From Margaritifera margaritifera (lineage: Eukaryota; Mollusca; Bivalvia; Unionida; Margaritiferidae), in assembly GCA_029931535.1 (NCBI GenBank), contig JAQPZY010001621.1:434001-498000 (forward strand): a stretch of 64,000 nucleotides of DNA, given 5' to 3'. The notes beneath the pieces are model-generated. The model was not told the DNA's origin, searched no databases, and was given only the letters and a program-made list of their open reading frames with translations. This document shows positions 46,111 to 58,383 of the stretch, in pieces. The stretch's first letter is position 1, and each line of letters starts with the position of its first letter. The position numbers and the translations under genes were made by a program.

Positions 46111-47025
46111 ATATTTTGTTTTTGTTTAAGAACTATTGAAGACCTTCATGGGTTGAAACCAAAGATGATATCAATCTTCACATTAACAACACCTAGGTCA
46201 CGTTTGATTGTCACCATTATCAGACTAAATTTAATGGAGTTATGGCCCCTTTTGACTTAAAACTTTGCCCTTCAATTTTGAACTGTGCCCTTCAAATGCA
46301 TTATATTGGCAGAGATATTCATGTCATATGGGCACATTTCTAGTTAATACTTTTTGACAAAAGCAAAGCAGCAAGAGGAAATAGCAATATGAAGAATATT
46401 AGGCATAAAGAACCAATATTCTTCATGCGTTTCTTGAAACACTATAATTTGCAAATTGAGCTATGGATATATGTTTAGCACAAAATTTAACATTATTATT
46501 GATGACACTAACACCATCATTGGCATTGCTGTTTCTACCAGATGTTGATACCCAGTTTTCACTATATGCCAACAGAGGCAAGACAAAGAAAAGTAAATTA
46601 ATACACATATTGTCCCACACCTACTGAGGTACGGTCATTAAAACTGTACAGTGATAAACTCTGATCTTTGCAACATAGCTATTGAGTTCCTCTGAATACA
46701 GTGAAAGCAATCAAGTTTCATGGCTCTATCTCAAAGGATGTTAGATCAAAAGATTTGAACTAGATCTGTTTGCAAAACACGTCTATCCTCACTGCACACC
46801 AAAAATGTCGAAACAATTAAACAAAATTTGAAAAATGTTAAAAATTGCTATAATAAAATAAAAATCTAATCATCTGCAAATGGTTTTTGATTAATAATTC
46901 TAAGAAGATTTTTGTAAGAAAAAGTCCAAGTCCAAAAAAAACAATTTATAATTATAATTTTTTTTTTTTCAATTGCTGTAATGGTCAGAAAATCTATGGA
47001 GTTAATTTACATTTGGATACAAATA
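46111..47025. other. Intergenic, old repeat debris
   Basis: The text around 46140-46330 (phrases like 'gtcatatgggcacatttctag') is compatible with the decayed lophotrochozoan-type tandem repeats seen elsewhere. No gene. Confidence 0.4.
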
Positions 47026-48850
47026 CAGGAGGACCCCGCTATAACACGATGGTCGGGGTCCAAAAAACGAGATTGTGCTATGTCCCGAACTGTGCTATAA
47101 CCAACCTAGACAAAACCAAGTATTTAGCTGAAGAAAATGATGCATGCACCAAAAAAATGGGGGGGGGGGTAAAATTGTGGGCTCAAAACAACGTGCTTCG
47201 TTGGCACAGTTACTATCTTAAATCAATGCATATTAAACGAGAAATACACATGCAGTGAAAACAGAGATTGCACATATAATATTTTACTTCATTCAGAGAA
47301 CCATGCATTGGTACATTTATATGTTTATATGTACATGTCTATTGCATAGCATGAATAGTTAAAGGATCAACACGTGCACTCACCAATCGATCTCATGGCA
47401 TGCATAGGAGTGAGTCCATAATAATTCCATCGAAAATATACACACAAAAGTATAATATCAATGTCTGATAAAGTTCTGAAATCCTACATCGTCGTCTAGT
47501 AATTGTAAATCGTCGTCTAGTCATCATAAATCACGTCCGACTCCGATTCCTCAGTTTTACTGTTGTATGCAGGTGCTTATGCAGAGACTGAGCTTGGGCT
47601 CTGCAAGTAACACTTTGATCATAAAGTCAGAAATCTATTAAAGGTTGCAACTGGACACGTGTCAATTGTGCGGCAAGATCACAGGGAGTTCAAATAACCA
47701 CCCTCTGTTACTTGGCACTGAACAAGTATCAAACGTGACTTGATCAAAGGGTTCTCACATGGGAAAACAACTTGAAAACAAAGTGAGCACTTTTACAAGC
47801 CAAAGGCTTATTGGTCTACGTGCACTGGCAGATAACTTTGGAAATATCACTTGGGAATTAAATCTGACTTGTGGAAACACCGGACTTAATCCTGTCCATG
47901 GCTTCAAGCTTCTCTTTAACAGTAAAAGCTTTACGTTTCCGTGTACTGTTATCCATTGTAAATAACTACTAATTAAAACTCTGACACCTATTTGTTTGAA
48001 TGACTACAGCAAGAATAATGGTTAATCAACAATGTGGTCATTTTAATAGGGAATGTACAATATTATTCACTGGTCAACTGATTGCGTGGCGATTGTCTAA
48101 CAACACCGCCAAGCCACGATTTGCGCGTTGGCGGCTTTCGTTTTTTTGATGTTTTATAAATCATTGCCGCATGTTTTGAACAACCTTTAGCTCTGAGATC
48201 GACTTTGATGATTGTCAATGACTTAAATTAATTGATTTATAAATTCAGGTGTGAATCTTTTATCAACCACTGCATTGTTTGGTGCTTGGCTGTGTAGGCA
48301 GTTGAATGAGCAAACATATGTCAGCTATTGTTTGAGCAACGATTGTAGACAGAATGTATTGAAGACAAACACAAAGAAGACTTAATGACTTTATTGTTCA
48401 AGTATCAGTAATAATAAGATTAACTCTTATCAGCTTAAAAATGAGCTGAAATCTTTCAAAAATAAACTAAGATCAAAGTGCAGTGATTGACTACTGACAC
48501 ATTTGAAATGAACATTCACAAATAGAAATGTTCAGCATCTTTATTCAATACAGGTTGCCAAATTATTAAATCAAACTCTTGTTTATTTTGGCACAAAACT
48601 TGGCAGTAGTTCAAGAAATTGGCGAAATTATTGTAAAATTTCGGTAGCCATGCCACCATTTTATTATATCCGAATTCATACACGATCTCTTCCTCGAAGT
48701 GATAATTAATTTTTACACATTATTTTTCGTACTTTGAAAAAAAAAAAAATTCATGTACGAAAAAATAGATGAAATTTTGGGAGCCATGCCACGATCGTGT
48801 TATATCCAAATTTGTGCTATAACGAAGCGTGCTATAGCGGGGTCCTACTG
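47026..48850 (-). mobile_element. Tigger/pogo-like DNA transposon, copy 2 (complete, 1825 bp)
   Basis: TA at 47024-47025 and TA at 48851-48852 flank the element. Ends: CAGGAGGACCCCGCTATAAC at the left, and the right end on the other strand reads CAGTAGGACCCCGCTATAGC. It is inverted relative to copies 1 and 3. It has landed in a degenerate ~150-bp repeat whose text continues on both sides ('gtttggatacaaata | tgcttatcaaatttcatttatctacctca'). There is no DDE domain, only the truncated transposase start at 47858-47956. Confidence 0.9.
47858..47956 (-). pseudogene. Truncated transposase N-terminus (copy 2)
   Basis: A 32-codon frame read right to left from ATG at 47956 to TAA at 47858-47860. It aligns with the frames at 618-716 and 62371-62469 over its whole length and has the same stop. 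Its TATA-like box is mutated (TATTAAAA). Confidence 0.6.
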
Positions 48851-48852
48851 TA

Positions 48853-49680
48853 TGCTTATCAAATTTCATTTATCTACCTCAGGTTGTCTTTTGCTTAATC
48901 ATGCAAACAAGTTTTTTGTCATAAAAAAGACCAAGTTCAATAAGTTCAAACAGGTAAAAAATTAAAAAATCTGCTGAAAATAGCCTGAAAATCTAATCAG
49001 ATCATCTGCATGTGGATACAAATAATGTCTTTAAAATTGTACTTTGTCTATCTCAAATAGTTTTGGCATAATTATTCTAAATTGTTGTAAAATAAAAAGA
49101 CGGTCTGCTATTGCAGTGGTTACATAGAAATGGAGAAAAAACTATCAGTGACTTTGATCTTGAAGATACAACCTTGAATGTGGTATATAACATGCCATCA
49201 AAGTGACCAAAATAAGTGCACCAAGGTTCGTCACTGTACCTCAAACAGCTCTGAATCATAAGCAGAAACCAAAAACCAACACATTTTGACATTGAAGATA
49301 GAACCCCAAATGCAGTATGCAACACACTTTCTAGTGGTAATATATGTCTATCAAGTTTCATCTACTTATCTCAAACAGTTCTAATGTTATAGATCAGAGA
49401 AGAAAATGCGATCCCAATTGTGGTACGCAGCACAGACTCAAGTGATGATAGGTATATACATTTTTATCCACCTACCTCAAATAACTCTGAAGTCAAAAAA
49501 GGAAAGTGTATCAGAACCCTTAAAATACTGATATGTGACCTTTACCTTGCAGATAGGACACACCTTCCAGTGATGATATACAAGTATACCAAGTTTCATG
49601 TATTGATCTTAAACAGCTTAAAATTTACAGAGCAGAAACAAACGTGAGATAGATAGAAGAGCAGACAGATGAACAGATGA
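48853..49680. repeat. Degenerate ~130-150-bp tandem repeat
   Basis: 'caagtttcat(c/g)ta(c/t)ctacctcaaacagttctgaa' recurs near 48858, 49225, 49350, 49465 and 49595. It is mixed with 'ttgaagatag.acc..aaatg.ggtat..aacac'. Several diverged units. Short frames across it are not genes. Confidence 0.6.
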
Positions 49681-52285
49681 ATGGAAATGTGAATATTATG
49701 TCTCCCGTTTCTTTGCAACAAGGTTCCAAAAATCAAGTAAAACTATCTTCAGAATTTAGGAAGTTTATTGTGTGATAATAAAAAAAACCCAGATACTTCA
49801 TGATAATAACTATTAACTTGTTCATATTAAAAATACTTCATATGATACATATTATGCTTTTAATGTCAGGCATTAACATACTTATATGAAAACAACTATA
49901 TGTGGTATAAACATGTTTATGTGATATTAGGCAGCAACATGAAAATTTACCTGCAAATTATTTACACAGTTATATAGTTTGGATTTATTTCATAAAGTTC
50001 TTAAGCTGCAGATAAAATAATGTAAAGTAATGTAAAGCATAGTTTAATTATAAAATATAATTATGAATTAAACACAATCAATGCATAAAAATGGCTGCAC
50101 AAGTAATAAGTAAAATATACAGCATGTGGATTCTGCACATGTAAATGACACAAACAGCATTACAATATTCAAAAACTCCCTTCTCACCAAATTCTGTAAC
50201 AAACTAATTCAGTCTCATAATCTTACACTCTAACAATGTATGAAATAATTTAATTTTGAGAAACTGTGTTCCCTCTGATATTTCTATTTTTGAATCATGG
50301 AAAATCTATGATGGAATGGGGTCAGTGATAAGAATGGCAAAAATTAAATCCAAAACAATGTACATACAATTTGACCCTGAGGTTATATTTTCATAATGAC
50401 AACCCAAAACTTTTTTTAGACTCCTCAGAGAAAAAATAAAATTATATATAAATATTGTAGTAATGGAAATATAAAAATTGATAATATAACACTACAGTCA
50501 CAATACAACAGCAACATGAACTTCAAACAAACGTTTTTTTTCTATAGTCGTACAAAATACACTGAAAAATTATTTCTACGTATAAAACAGGAAAATAAAC
50601 GTGCTTCCCTTGAAAAAGTTCCAGCCAGTGGGGTCAACAATCAGAACACCTTTAAGCTTTTTTACCCAAAACACGATTAAAATGGAGAAAAAAAGGCTTA
50701 GTGTGCTCTCTCTATGATGGCTACATGTTGAGACAATGAGAGCCAAACTAAGGAAACCACATTTAAATATAAAAAAGTGACAATGATCCATGTAATCTCT
50801 TGATTACAAATGTCGTTTGTTCTAACGTGTACCAAAAAAGGATTCAAACATAAGATCAAATTGTAATAGCTGATACTAAACTAATGGCACATGTCAGAGC
50901 TCCAAGTAATAGATTGCAGAACATCCAATGTTTGATCCAACAGGGTGAAATCGGCCGCCAGGATAATCCCAATAATATTTATAACCATGACAGTATGCAA
51001 AAACAATAAAGGACTTTGCATCCCAAAAGGTTTCAACATCTGGTTAATGATTTTTTTCTACATAGCTATTAAGATACAATGTCCAAAGTGAAACCGTCAA
51101 GGGTAGATGGTTGCACATTCTAGATTTGGCATCCTTGACTCCTTTCATAAGCCCGGTGAGAAACATTTGCCACATGGTTTCTACTACAAGATTCAGATGG
51201 CAAAGTCAGCTGTAGTAAAGTACTTCAGTTACCACTTAGATAACCTTTTTATGTTTAAATTCTCTAATGCATGAAGACAACTTGCAAACTAAAACACAGA
51301 TAAACTAAAGAAACACTGTCAATTTCAATGACTGTTAGAACAGCTGCTGAGTGGCTATCAGTGGTAATATTTGACCTAAAACAAAAATTACTGTTAAATG
51401 AATGATTCTCTACACAATAGTCCTGATAATTTATTTGGATTTATGATGGACTAGACACTAAAAATGGTTCAAACTACTCCATTCTAAATTTTTTGGTCAC
51501 ACTTGGGACTTGCTCATGTACTAATTTAGCCATCCTGAACCAAAAACAATTTTTGCTATGTTGATCTTTCATGACTTTTCTTTTCTTTTACACGTATGCA
51601 CACAACACAACAAGCATTAAGCACCTCCACTGCTTCCTTCCATATATTTACCAATTTATCTTCAATCAATCTATGTCTAATTTGTCTTTAAAAACTCTCT
51701 CCAACTTTTTTTTTCATCTAACCTACCCACCTACCATCTATCTTTCTGTCTGTCTGTATGTCTGCACACAGGGATGGGACTTCCAAATATCCAACCCAGA
51801 AGTTCCTGACTGCCATTTTTTAAAAATAACTGAAAGCGCTGCAAATCCACACAAACTTGACTTTTATTCAACATCAAATGAGCCTGAAACAGTTTGCATA
51901 ATGTAAAACAACTTCACAAGTAGAAGAGTTCACATCAAAATCCATATGCATTGTTTTACTATTCCCCACATCCCCAAAGTGCATTTATCAGTGATATTTA
52001 TACCTAAATAAATTATTGGACCAATTATAAGAGCTTGATAGAAAAATCACCCATATCCTTTTGTAGTAAAGAAGTAATCTAATAAATTAAGAGTGAGTTA
52101 GTAAACATTTATTAAGGTTTGTAAGGTTTCTTTTCAATTGGGAGGCTACATAAATATTTGTTGTGTGAATTATCTGTTGCCAGCATCTCTCAACAATATA
52201 TTTGTTTATCAGAAGATATTTGAGAAATAAACCAGATATACAAGTTTTTGATTTTATTTGTAAAGTACTGACCAAGGGGAGCTTG
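49681..52285. other. Intergenic or distal 3' UTR of the - strand gene; nothing recognised
   Basis: AT-rich, with no ordered repeat or convincing exon on either strand. It may include the far 3' UTR of the SLC38A9-like gene, but no boundary can be set. Confidence 0.45.
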
Positions 52286-52289
52286 TTTT

Positions 52290-52530
52290 AGTATAACAAC
52301 ACAACAGTCTGACAGTGCAGGAGATTAAATTAAGCCATTTCAAGCAGACAGGTTGTATCAGGCTGATGACATAATGGTCATCAACATGATATCATGATTT
52401 TAATACAATATAACAATACAACACTCTGACAGTGTTTGAGATTAAATTGAGCCATCCCAAGCAGACAGATTGTGTCAGACTGATGACATAATGGTCATTA
52501 ACATGACATCATGCCTTTAATACTATATAA
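52290..52530. repeat. Direct duplication, ~114-bp units
   Basis: Two adjacent copies of 'acaacacaacagtctgacagtgnnngagattaaattnagccat..caagcagacag.ttgt.tcag.ctgatgacataatggtcat' show about 85-90% identity by eye. Confidence 0.85.
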
Positions 52531-52941
52531 ATTCATTTGATAAATGAAAAATAGTGAAAACAAAGTGTAAAATAGAAGAATATGAATGTTAAAAAGCATA
52601 CATTCAGAAATGTATTTTTTAGGCATATATTAGTTAAAAGAAAAAGCACATTTTATATTTCTATCCATAGTGACTTTTATGTTTCAGGATGGATCAAATA
52701 ATGATAACTGATCACAGCCATTTTGGATAAAAAAGCCCATCAGCAAAGATGTTTTGGTTACAAATTGAGTGCTGCCATCTACCATGAAAAATCTAAATCA
52801 TAAAATGTAAACTAAAGTGACATGTACAACCAAATCAAATGACATGAGGAGCGTGCTCACTCCACCTTCTGAAATGACTATTCCAACTTGCCACCATGCT
52901 TGTGCCTAAAGTCAATGTAATCTTTGTAAACCCTGGTCATT

Positions 52942-53165
52942 TACCATATATACTTGCCTATAAGTCGGGTACAGCTGCAATCAACACAGACTCTGATCTG
53001 CCATCACATAATGCGCTGGCAGATCAAGGTCTATGTTGTTTGTTTTACTAATTAGTCCTAACAAAATCATGCATAGGCACAGATTTGCTGGTGCATTATA
53101 CGATGGCAGATCAGGGTCTATGCAGTTTGCAGTTAGATCCAACTTTTACGCGTGTATATATGGTA
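52942..53165. mobile_element. Double-hairpin miniature element, copy E (224 bp)
   Basis: The left end is TACCATATATACTTGCCTAT and the right end CGCGTGTATATATGGTA. Two hairpins are present but more diverged than in copy B (ACACAGACTCTGATCTGCC with its partner, GCATAGGCACAGATTTGC with its partner). It probably lies in or near the 3' UTR of the SLC38A9-like gene. Confidence 0.82.
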
Positions 53166-53806
53166 CATGAATGAAAGGATTCTAATGAGAGAGACAATTT
53201 CTAATACTAGCCAAGATGATTGCAATGATGTGAAATGGTCTGTACTATTTATTTCACAACTGACATCGTTGGTTTTGATAAACAATGGGCATAAGTTTGT
53301 CATTTTTTTTCTTTCCAGCGCACTATAATGGGGAAAAAAAGATGCATTGTCATTCTGAAATGGACTTTAATATTTATAGTTTATTTTCATAAACAAAATT
53401 ATGGCAAAAAAGCTTGACTCTATATTGATGTAATGGAGTAAAACCAAAACAATGCATTATACATAAGATGAAACAATATTCATAATGAAAGACAAAGAAT
53501 CAGATTTGTTAACATGAACACTCTACACGAGTTATGTCAACATTCTATTATCATCATTATATTAATGAAGTTTATTTCTATATGTGGAGTGATAATGCAT
53601 GCTGACTGCTGGAACATTTTAATAATTCATCCATGCACTTAAGTTTTAATTTCAGTACCATGTTAATGAATGAATATACATGTACATGCAGAGTATATAC
53701 ATGTATGTGTATCATTTATACTTGTTTAATGTAGTTATGAAACAATTAAGCATGTTGAGACATCATAGCCATTTATACATGCACTAATAGGAATCACACA
53801 TTTTCT

Positions 53807-53984
53807 TCAACTCTCTCCAAGAATAATAAACTGTCCTATAAAGTTTGCAAGGCCAATCAAAATGAGTACCGAGTGGAACACCAGTACTGGCCAGGTAAGG
53901 GTTTTCTCTTCATGACGAATCTTCATGTACACAAGGCAAGGCAGTGCAACTGCATAACACAACCCACAGAATGCCCCTACAAAT
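53807..53984 (-). CDS. SLC38A9: SLC38A9-like transporter, last coding exon
   Basis: The acceptor on the - strand is TTTTTTTTCCAG just right of 53984. The first base completes a Gly codon with the previous exon, and 58 codons plus TGA (53807-53809) follow. The peptide FVGAFCGLCYAVALPCLVYM is a membrane segment. KIRHEEKTLTWPVLVFHSVL is next, then ILIGLANFIGQFIILGES. The EE.LTWP.L.FH....I.G.AN.I.QF pattern is what I recall for the SLC38A9 C-terminus, and the length matches. Known role of the family: lysosomal amino acid transporter and arginine sensor acting on mTORC1. A different SLC38/SLC36 member remains possible. Upstream exons beyond 56674 were not found in the window. Confidence 0.75.
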
Positions 53985-56584
53985 CTGGAAAAAAAAAGGT
54001 AACAGACACTAAAGAATTTCTCTGTGGACTAGTGAACAGTCGAAAGTACTGAATTTGCTCATGCACAATGTGTGCTCAACTATGAGCAGTGTAAACTCAG
54101 ATCTGCTGTCACATAAGAGGCTGGCAGATCAGGGTCAACTCTGTTCCCTCTAAATAATTAACAGAATGAACAACACAGACCCCAATCTGCTGTCACATAA
54201 CAGGCTGGCAGATCAGGGTCTACTCTGTTCACTTGAAATAATTAACAAAATGAACAACACAGACCCCAATCTGCTGTCACATAACAGGCTGGCAGAGCAG
54301 GTTTTACTATGTCCCCCCAAAATAATCAACAAAATGAACAATACAGACACTGATCTGCTGTCACATAACAGGCTGGCAGATCAGGATCTACTCTGTTCAC
54401 TTTACATAATTGACTGAATGAACAGCACAGACCCCGATCTGCTGTGACATAAACGGCTAGCAGAGCAGGTCTACTCTTCATAAGAAATATAAATAGCAGA
54501 ATGAACAATGCTGTCACATAACAGGCTGGGAGATCAGGGTCTACTCTGTTCACTTGAAATAGTCAGCAGAATGAACAATACAGACCCTGATCTGCTGTCA
54601 CATAATGAGCAGTGGGTCTACTCTATTCACTTGGTATAATTAACATAGTGAACAACACATACCCTGATCTGCTGTCACATAACAGGCTGGCAGATCAGGG
54701 TTTACCCTGTTCACTTTACATAATTGACTGAATGAACAGCACAGACCCCAATCTGCTGTGACATAAAAGGCTAGCAGAGCAGGTCTACTCTTCATAAGAA
54801 ATATAAATAGCAGAATGAACAATGCCGTCACATAACATGAAATTATTAGCAGGATGAACAACACAGAGCCAGATCTGCTGTCATATAACAGGCTGGTAGA
54901 GTAGGGTCTACTCTGTCAAACTTGTGTTCAGTACTCAAGATATCTATGAAACAAATGGAAAAGAATGAAAATCACTGCAAACTGCTTGTGGCATTACATT
55001 TTTTTGTCATATTTATTTAATAAATTTCATTTTTTAGGAACACTAATGTAAGATCCTCTACTTATGAAATGTTTAAGATGCCCAAGAGTCATGTTCTCCA
55101 AATATTTGATAAAATCCCAATAATTTGGAGTAGCTTTCCTTACTTCAGTTATTTATTTCATTATGAACTGCAGATTTTGTGATCCACTCCAATGAAATAT
55201 AATGGTTACATTAACATTTACAACTGATGGAACAAGTGAACCTGAAAGCACTCATCTAGCTGACATTGGTCAAATAGGCAAATGGTTAGTATGATGATTT
55301 CTGTCACAATTTGGTTCAGTTGTTTTTGAGAAAAAGTTGTTGAACATTTTTTTCAATATTAAGTAACAGTGACTGTTTCTGAAGGTAGATAAACACTATA
55401 CTCTAAAACCAGAAATATTCATTGAAAATTTAATTTCCTTTTTTGTGGGTAAGGATTAAATAAAACATGAAAAATAGTATTGTATATTGAGTATTAAGGT
55501 AAACAGTGTAACCCACAAAATGTTATCCCCATGAAATCATCCATTTATTCCCCAACCATGAAAACTGAATATTTATGATTTTACAGCATGCACAAAATTG
55601 AAAAGCTCTCTGTCAAATTTGTTCATAAACATGCCATCACTTTATGCCCAAATGTATCGAAGTGCTATGAACTCTTGGAGACAATGAACATAAAATAACA
55701 TGGTTGTGACTTTTGTCTCTTATTAAATAATAAAAAAGAAAAATGCATATATGATTTTAATAATCACAATAACAGTCCTGTGAAAGAAAATGATAAAGTC
55801 AATGAAAAGTGAATAAAGATATTGCATCAGAGTGTCACAAACATGTGTTAATTACACAGATATTGACTCTAGATGCAACACTGGACCTGCTGTCACATAA
55901 TTCACCAGCAAATCATGTTCTATGCCATGTATAGCCTATCATGTGCTGAAAAGTGGCATTAAACCCCATAACATAGGTAAAACAAACAATGTACACTTCA
56001 TCTCAGTTTCACTAAACATTCCTGGTATGTAAAACAAACAATTTTCTACTTCAAATGGAGATTTTTAAAAAAAAACATATCTGTCTTATTGCTTGGTCTG
56101 CAACTACAATGAATTTTTCACTGAACATTAAGCAGGTATCAAGGATGAGAATACAGTCATAACATGAACAAATTTTCATGTAAATAATCTTGTTTTATTT
56201 CTGAGGAAAATTTGAGGAATTCCTAAACTCATTTTTTATAATAAAAACTCTCCCATGTGTACAATTAAAAACAAAAGTGTTATTTTCCATACTTTTTACT
56301 TTATCTGCCTCTGATAAAAATTCCAATATTATCAGAAATATTTTAAGCAAGATAATGTAGAAATCTAAATTTATATGAAAAATAAAGAAATCTGCTGATG
56401 TATTCTGCAAGAGCCAATCTGGATGCAGACTATTTTGTTATATGTTGTGAATGAAAATATGATATTGGGATGAGAACAAACTATGAAATTTCAATGGATT
56501 GTTTTAAAAATGATATTTTAGGTCAACTAGAACCTTCAGTCTTTCAAAAATACTAAAAATAATTTGATAAAAAAGCACTCCTAC
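53985..56584 (-). other. Intron of the SLC38A9-like gene
   Basis: This 2.6 kb intron holds an ~84-bp hairpin-module array (54060-54920). A further single module relic lies near 55865-55930 ('ACTGGACCTGCTGTCACATA...CAAATCATGTTCTATGCC'). The rest is unstructured. Confidence 0.65.
54060..54920. repeat. ~84-bp minisatellite built from a full hairpin module
   Basis: The unit is 'GAATGAACAACACAGACCCC' + 'AATCTGCTGTCACATAACAG' + 'GCTGGCAGATCAGGGTCTAC' + 'TCTGTTCACTTGAAATAATTAACA'. About ten diverged copies are present, some with internal deletions. Each unit keeps both arms of the hairpin (AGACCCTGATCTGC and GCAGATCAGGGTCT), unlike the 35-bp and 32-bp arrays, which keep one. The frames across it are artefacts. 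Confidence 0.88.
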
Positions 56585-56674
56585 CCTATAATTTTTCCTA
56601 TATGAGGTAGAAAAATAGCAAACACGACTGATATAGCCACAAGGACCAGGTTTAATAGAAGCACGTACTTCAGT
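56585..56674 (-). CDS. SLC38A9: SLC38A9-like transporter, penultimate coding exon
   Basis: The acceptor on the - strand is TGTCTTTTCAG, just right of 56674; the donor is ATAGG|GTAGGA. One leading base, 29 codons and two trailing bases encode LKYVLLLNLVLVAISVVFAI, then FLPHIGKII. This is a transmembrane helix followed by the P.IG.II string seen before the last two helices of SLC38A9. It joins the last exon in phase, through a split Gly codon. Short length and hydrophobicity alone would not identify it; the joined sequence does. Confidence 0.72.
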
Positions 56675-57229
56675 CTGAAAAGACAGAAATTTTCAAATAA
56701 ATAAAATCTTTTTGCAAATTCAATCCATCAAAAATGAAATGATATCCATTGCAGTATTTATCTGTATCACAATATAGTAAAACATAGATTATACATACAT
56801 GTACACAAAACTACATAAGCATTTTGTTCTGAATCAGCAGAAAGAACGAGTTTAATATGGTATATGGATATGTAAAGACCGTTCCGCCCATACGTATTTA
56901 TATGCCATACCAAAAGAGTGCTTTTCCCCAACTTGCAACAAAACATGAATGTGATTTTGTATTTATTACATACCCTATCTTTTACACTTCCAAATATATT
57001 TTGCTACACAATGTGCATGGAATTCAAAGCAGATAGGAATTGATGGTACAATTAAGAAAATCAACAAAGGGACATCAATGAGAACACCAAAACAGTTCCA
57101 GATTGGAATGTTCTCATTGATGTCCCCCTGTTGATATTCTTCCCATACAGGTTGAACATCAGTATTAAATGCAAGATCAATCATGTAAGATTAAATGAGT
57201 ATGAAATAAATTTGTAGATCATACAGACT
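56675..57229 (-). other. Upstream intron, with a long imperfect hairpin
   Basis: The only notable item is an inverted repeat at 57055-57142. A 70-codon antisense frame (56975-57184) runs through the hairpin and resembles no protein I know. Confidence 0.5.
57055..57142. repeat. Imperfect hairpin, ~32-bp arms
   Basis: GGGACATCAATGAGAAC (57069-57085) and GTTCTCATTGATGTCCC are perfect complements over 17 bp, with a 24-bp spacer. The pairing continues outward with mismatches (gaaaatcaacaaa / ctgttgatattc). Confidence 0.85.
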
Positions 57230-57735
57230 TTTCACCCATCCATATACTAATAAGAGTGTGTTCTGGGCTTAGATCATACAGACTTTTCAACCATCAGACT
57301 AATAGAGTGTTTCCAGGACTTAGATCATACAGACTTTTCAACCATCCATATACTAATAGAGTGTCTCCAGGGCTTAAATCATACAGATTTTTCAACCATC
57401 CATATACTAATAGAGTGTCTCCAGGGCTTAGATCATACAGATTTTTCAACCATCCATATACTAATAGAGTGTGTTCAGGGCTTAGATCATACAGACTTTT
57501 CAACCATCCATATACTAATAGAGTGTCTCCAGGGCTTAAATCATACAGATTTTTCAACCATCCATATACTAATAGAGTGTTTCCAGGACTTAGATCATAC
57601 AGACTTTTCAACCATCCATATACTAATAGAGTGTCTCCAGGGCTTAAATCATACAGATTTTTCAACCATCCATATACTAATAGAGTGTCTCCAGGGCTTA
57701 GATCATACAGACTTTTCAACCATCCATATACTAAT
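57230..57735. repeat. 54-bp minisatellite, left segment
   Basis: The unit AGAGTGTCTCCAGGGCTTAG + ATCATACAGACTTTTCAACC + ATCCATATACTAAT has about nine copies here. 54 is divisible by 3, so both strands have long open frames of an 18-residue word (for example SYRLFNHPYTNRVSPGL). These are artefacts. Some units lack 6-9 bp (ATCAGACTAAT instead of ATCCATATACTAAT). Confidence 0.95.
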
Positions 57736-58383
57736 GGGGGCGCTCTACAGATAATACATGCTTCTGAGAGAGTGACAGGTGTAAGATGAAGTATTTTGCA
57801 TTTGCAACATGCACAATGGAGAGAATGTTGGCATACCTCCATGTTACTTTCATGTACTGTGGCTGAAATGTCTTTATATATTGTACTTGTGGACACTGGA
57901 CATGATCTAAGCACACGGCAGACAAAATAGCCGCTCTAAAGTACTCGAAAAATCAGCCTGAATTAGTCAAAAGTGCACTATTTTCAGGAGTTATTAAAAT
58001 AGGGAAACGAATTTTGCCAGAGCAGACAATACCAGCCTCTGAAAGTACTATGAATAAATTACAAAATATCTAAAAAGTAAAAAAGTTATCGGCTCTTTTT
58101 TTTTTTTTTACCTTTGAAGTCCAGGAAGTGAAAATGACTAAGCGGAGCTAGCAGTTTTTTGAGAGGTGCACATCTTAAGTAAGACCAAGCTGTATACTCT
58201 ATAACCCAAATTTCACCCATCAATCATACACCAAAATAAAGGGAATTCAAAGTTCTTTTAACAATGCCTAAGATATACAAGGTCTTTTTTAAATAGCCAG
58301 AACAGCCAGTGAGGAAACCCTGGGTAATTCTTTTTCTTTAAATTTCTAACCCTATGCAAAGTACGAAACTGGAGAGCGCCACC
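57736..58383. mobile_element. 648-bp DNA element with 15-bp TIRs inserted in the minisatellite
   Basis: The left end is GGGGGCGCTCTACAG. The right end, on the opposite strand, is GGTGGCGCTCTCCAG (two mismatches in 15). The element is bounded by AAT at 57733-57735 and AAT at 58384-58386, a probable 3-bp target duplication of the minisatellite unit. There is no transposase; only short frames. A 3-bp duplication and G-rich ends would fit a PIF/Harbinger-type non-autonomous element, but the class is not established. Confidence 0.8.

Noticed and set aside
46887..47258. 123-codon + frame
   Set aside because: It crosses the terminal repeat and G-run of Tigger-like copy 2; no domain.
56975..57184. 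Antisense 69-codon frame as a further SLC38A9 exon
   Set aside because: It runs through a hairpin, has no similarity to the expected transmembrane segment, and no splice sites in phase were found.
57256..57914. Frames of 177 (+) and 206 (-) codons
   Set aside because: Produced by the 54-bp minisatellite; both strands are open because 54 is a multiple of 3.
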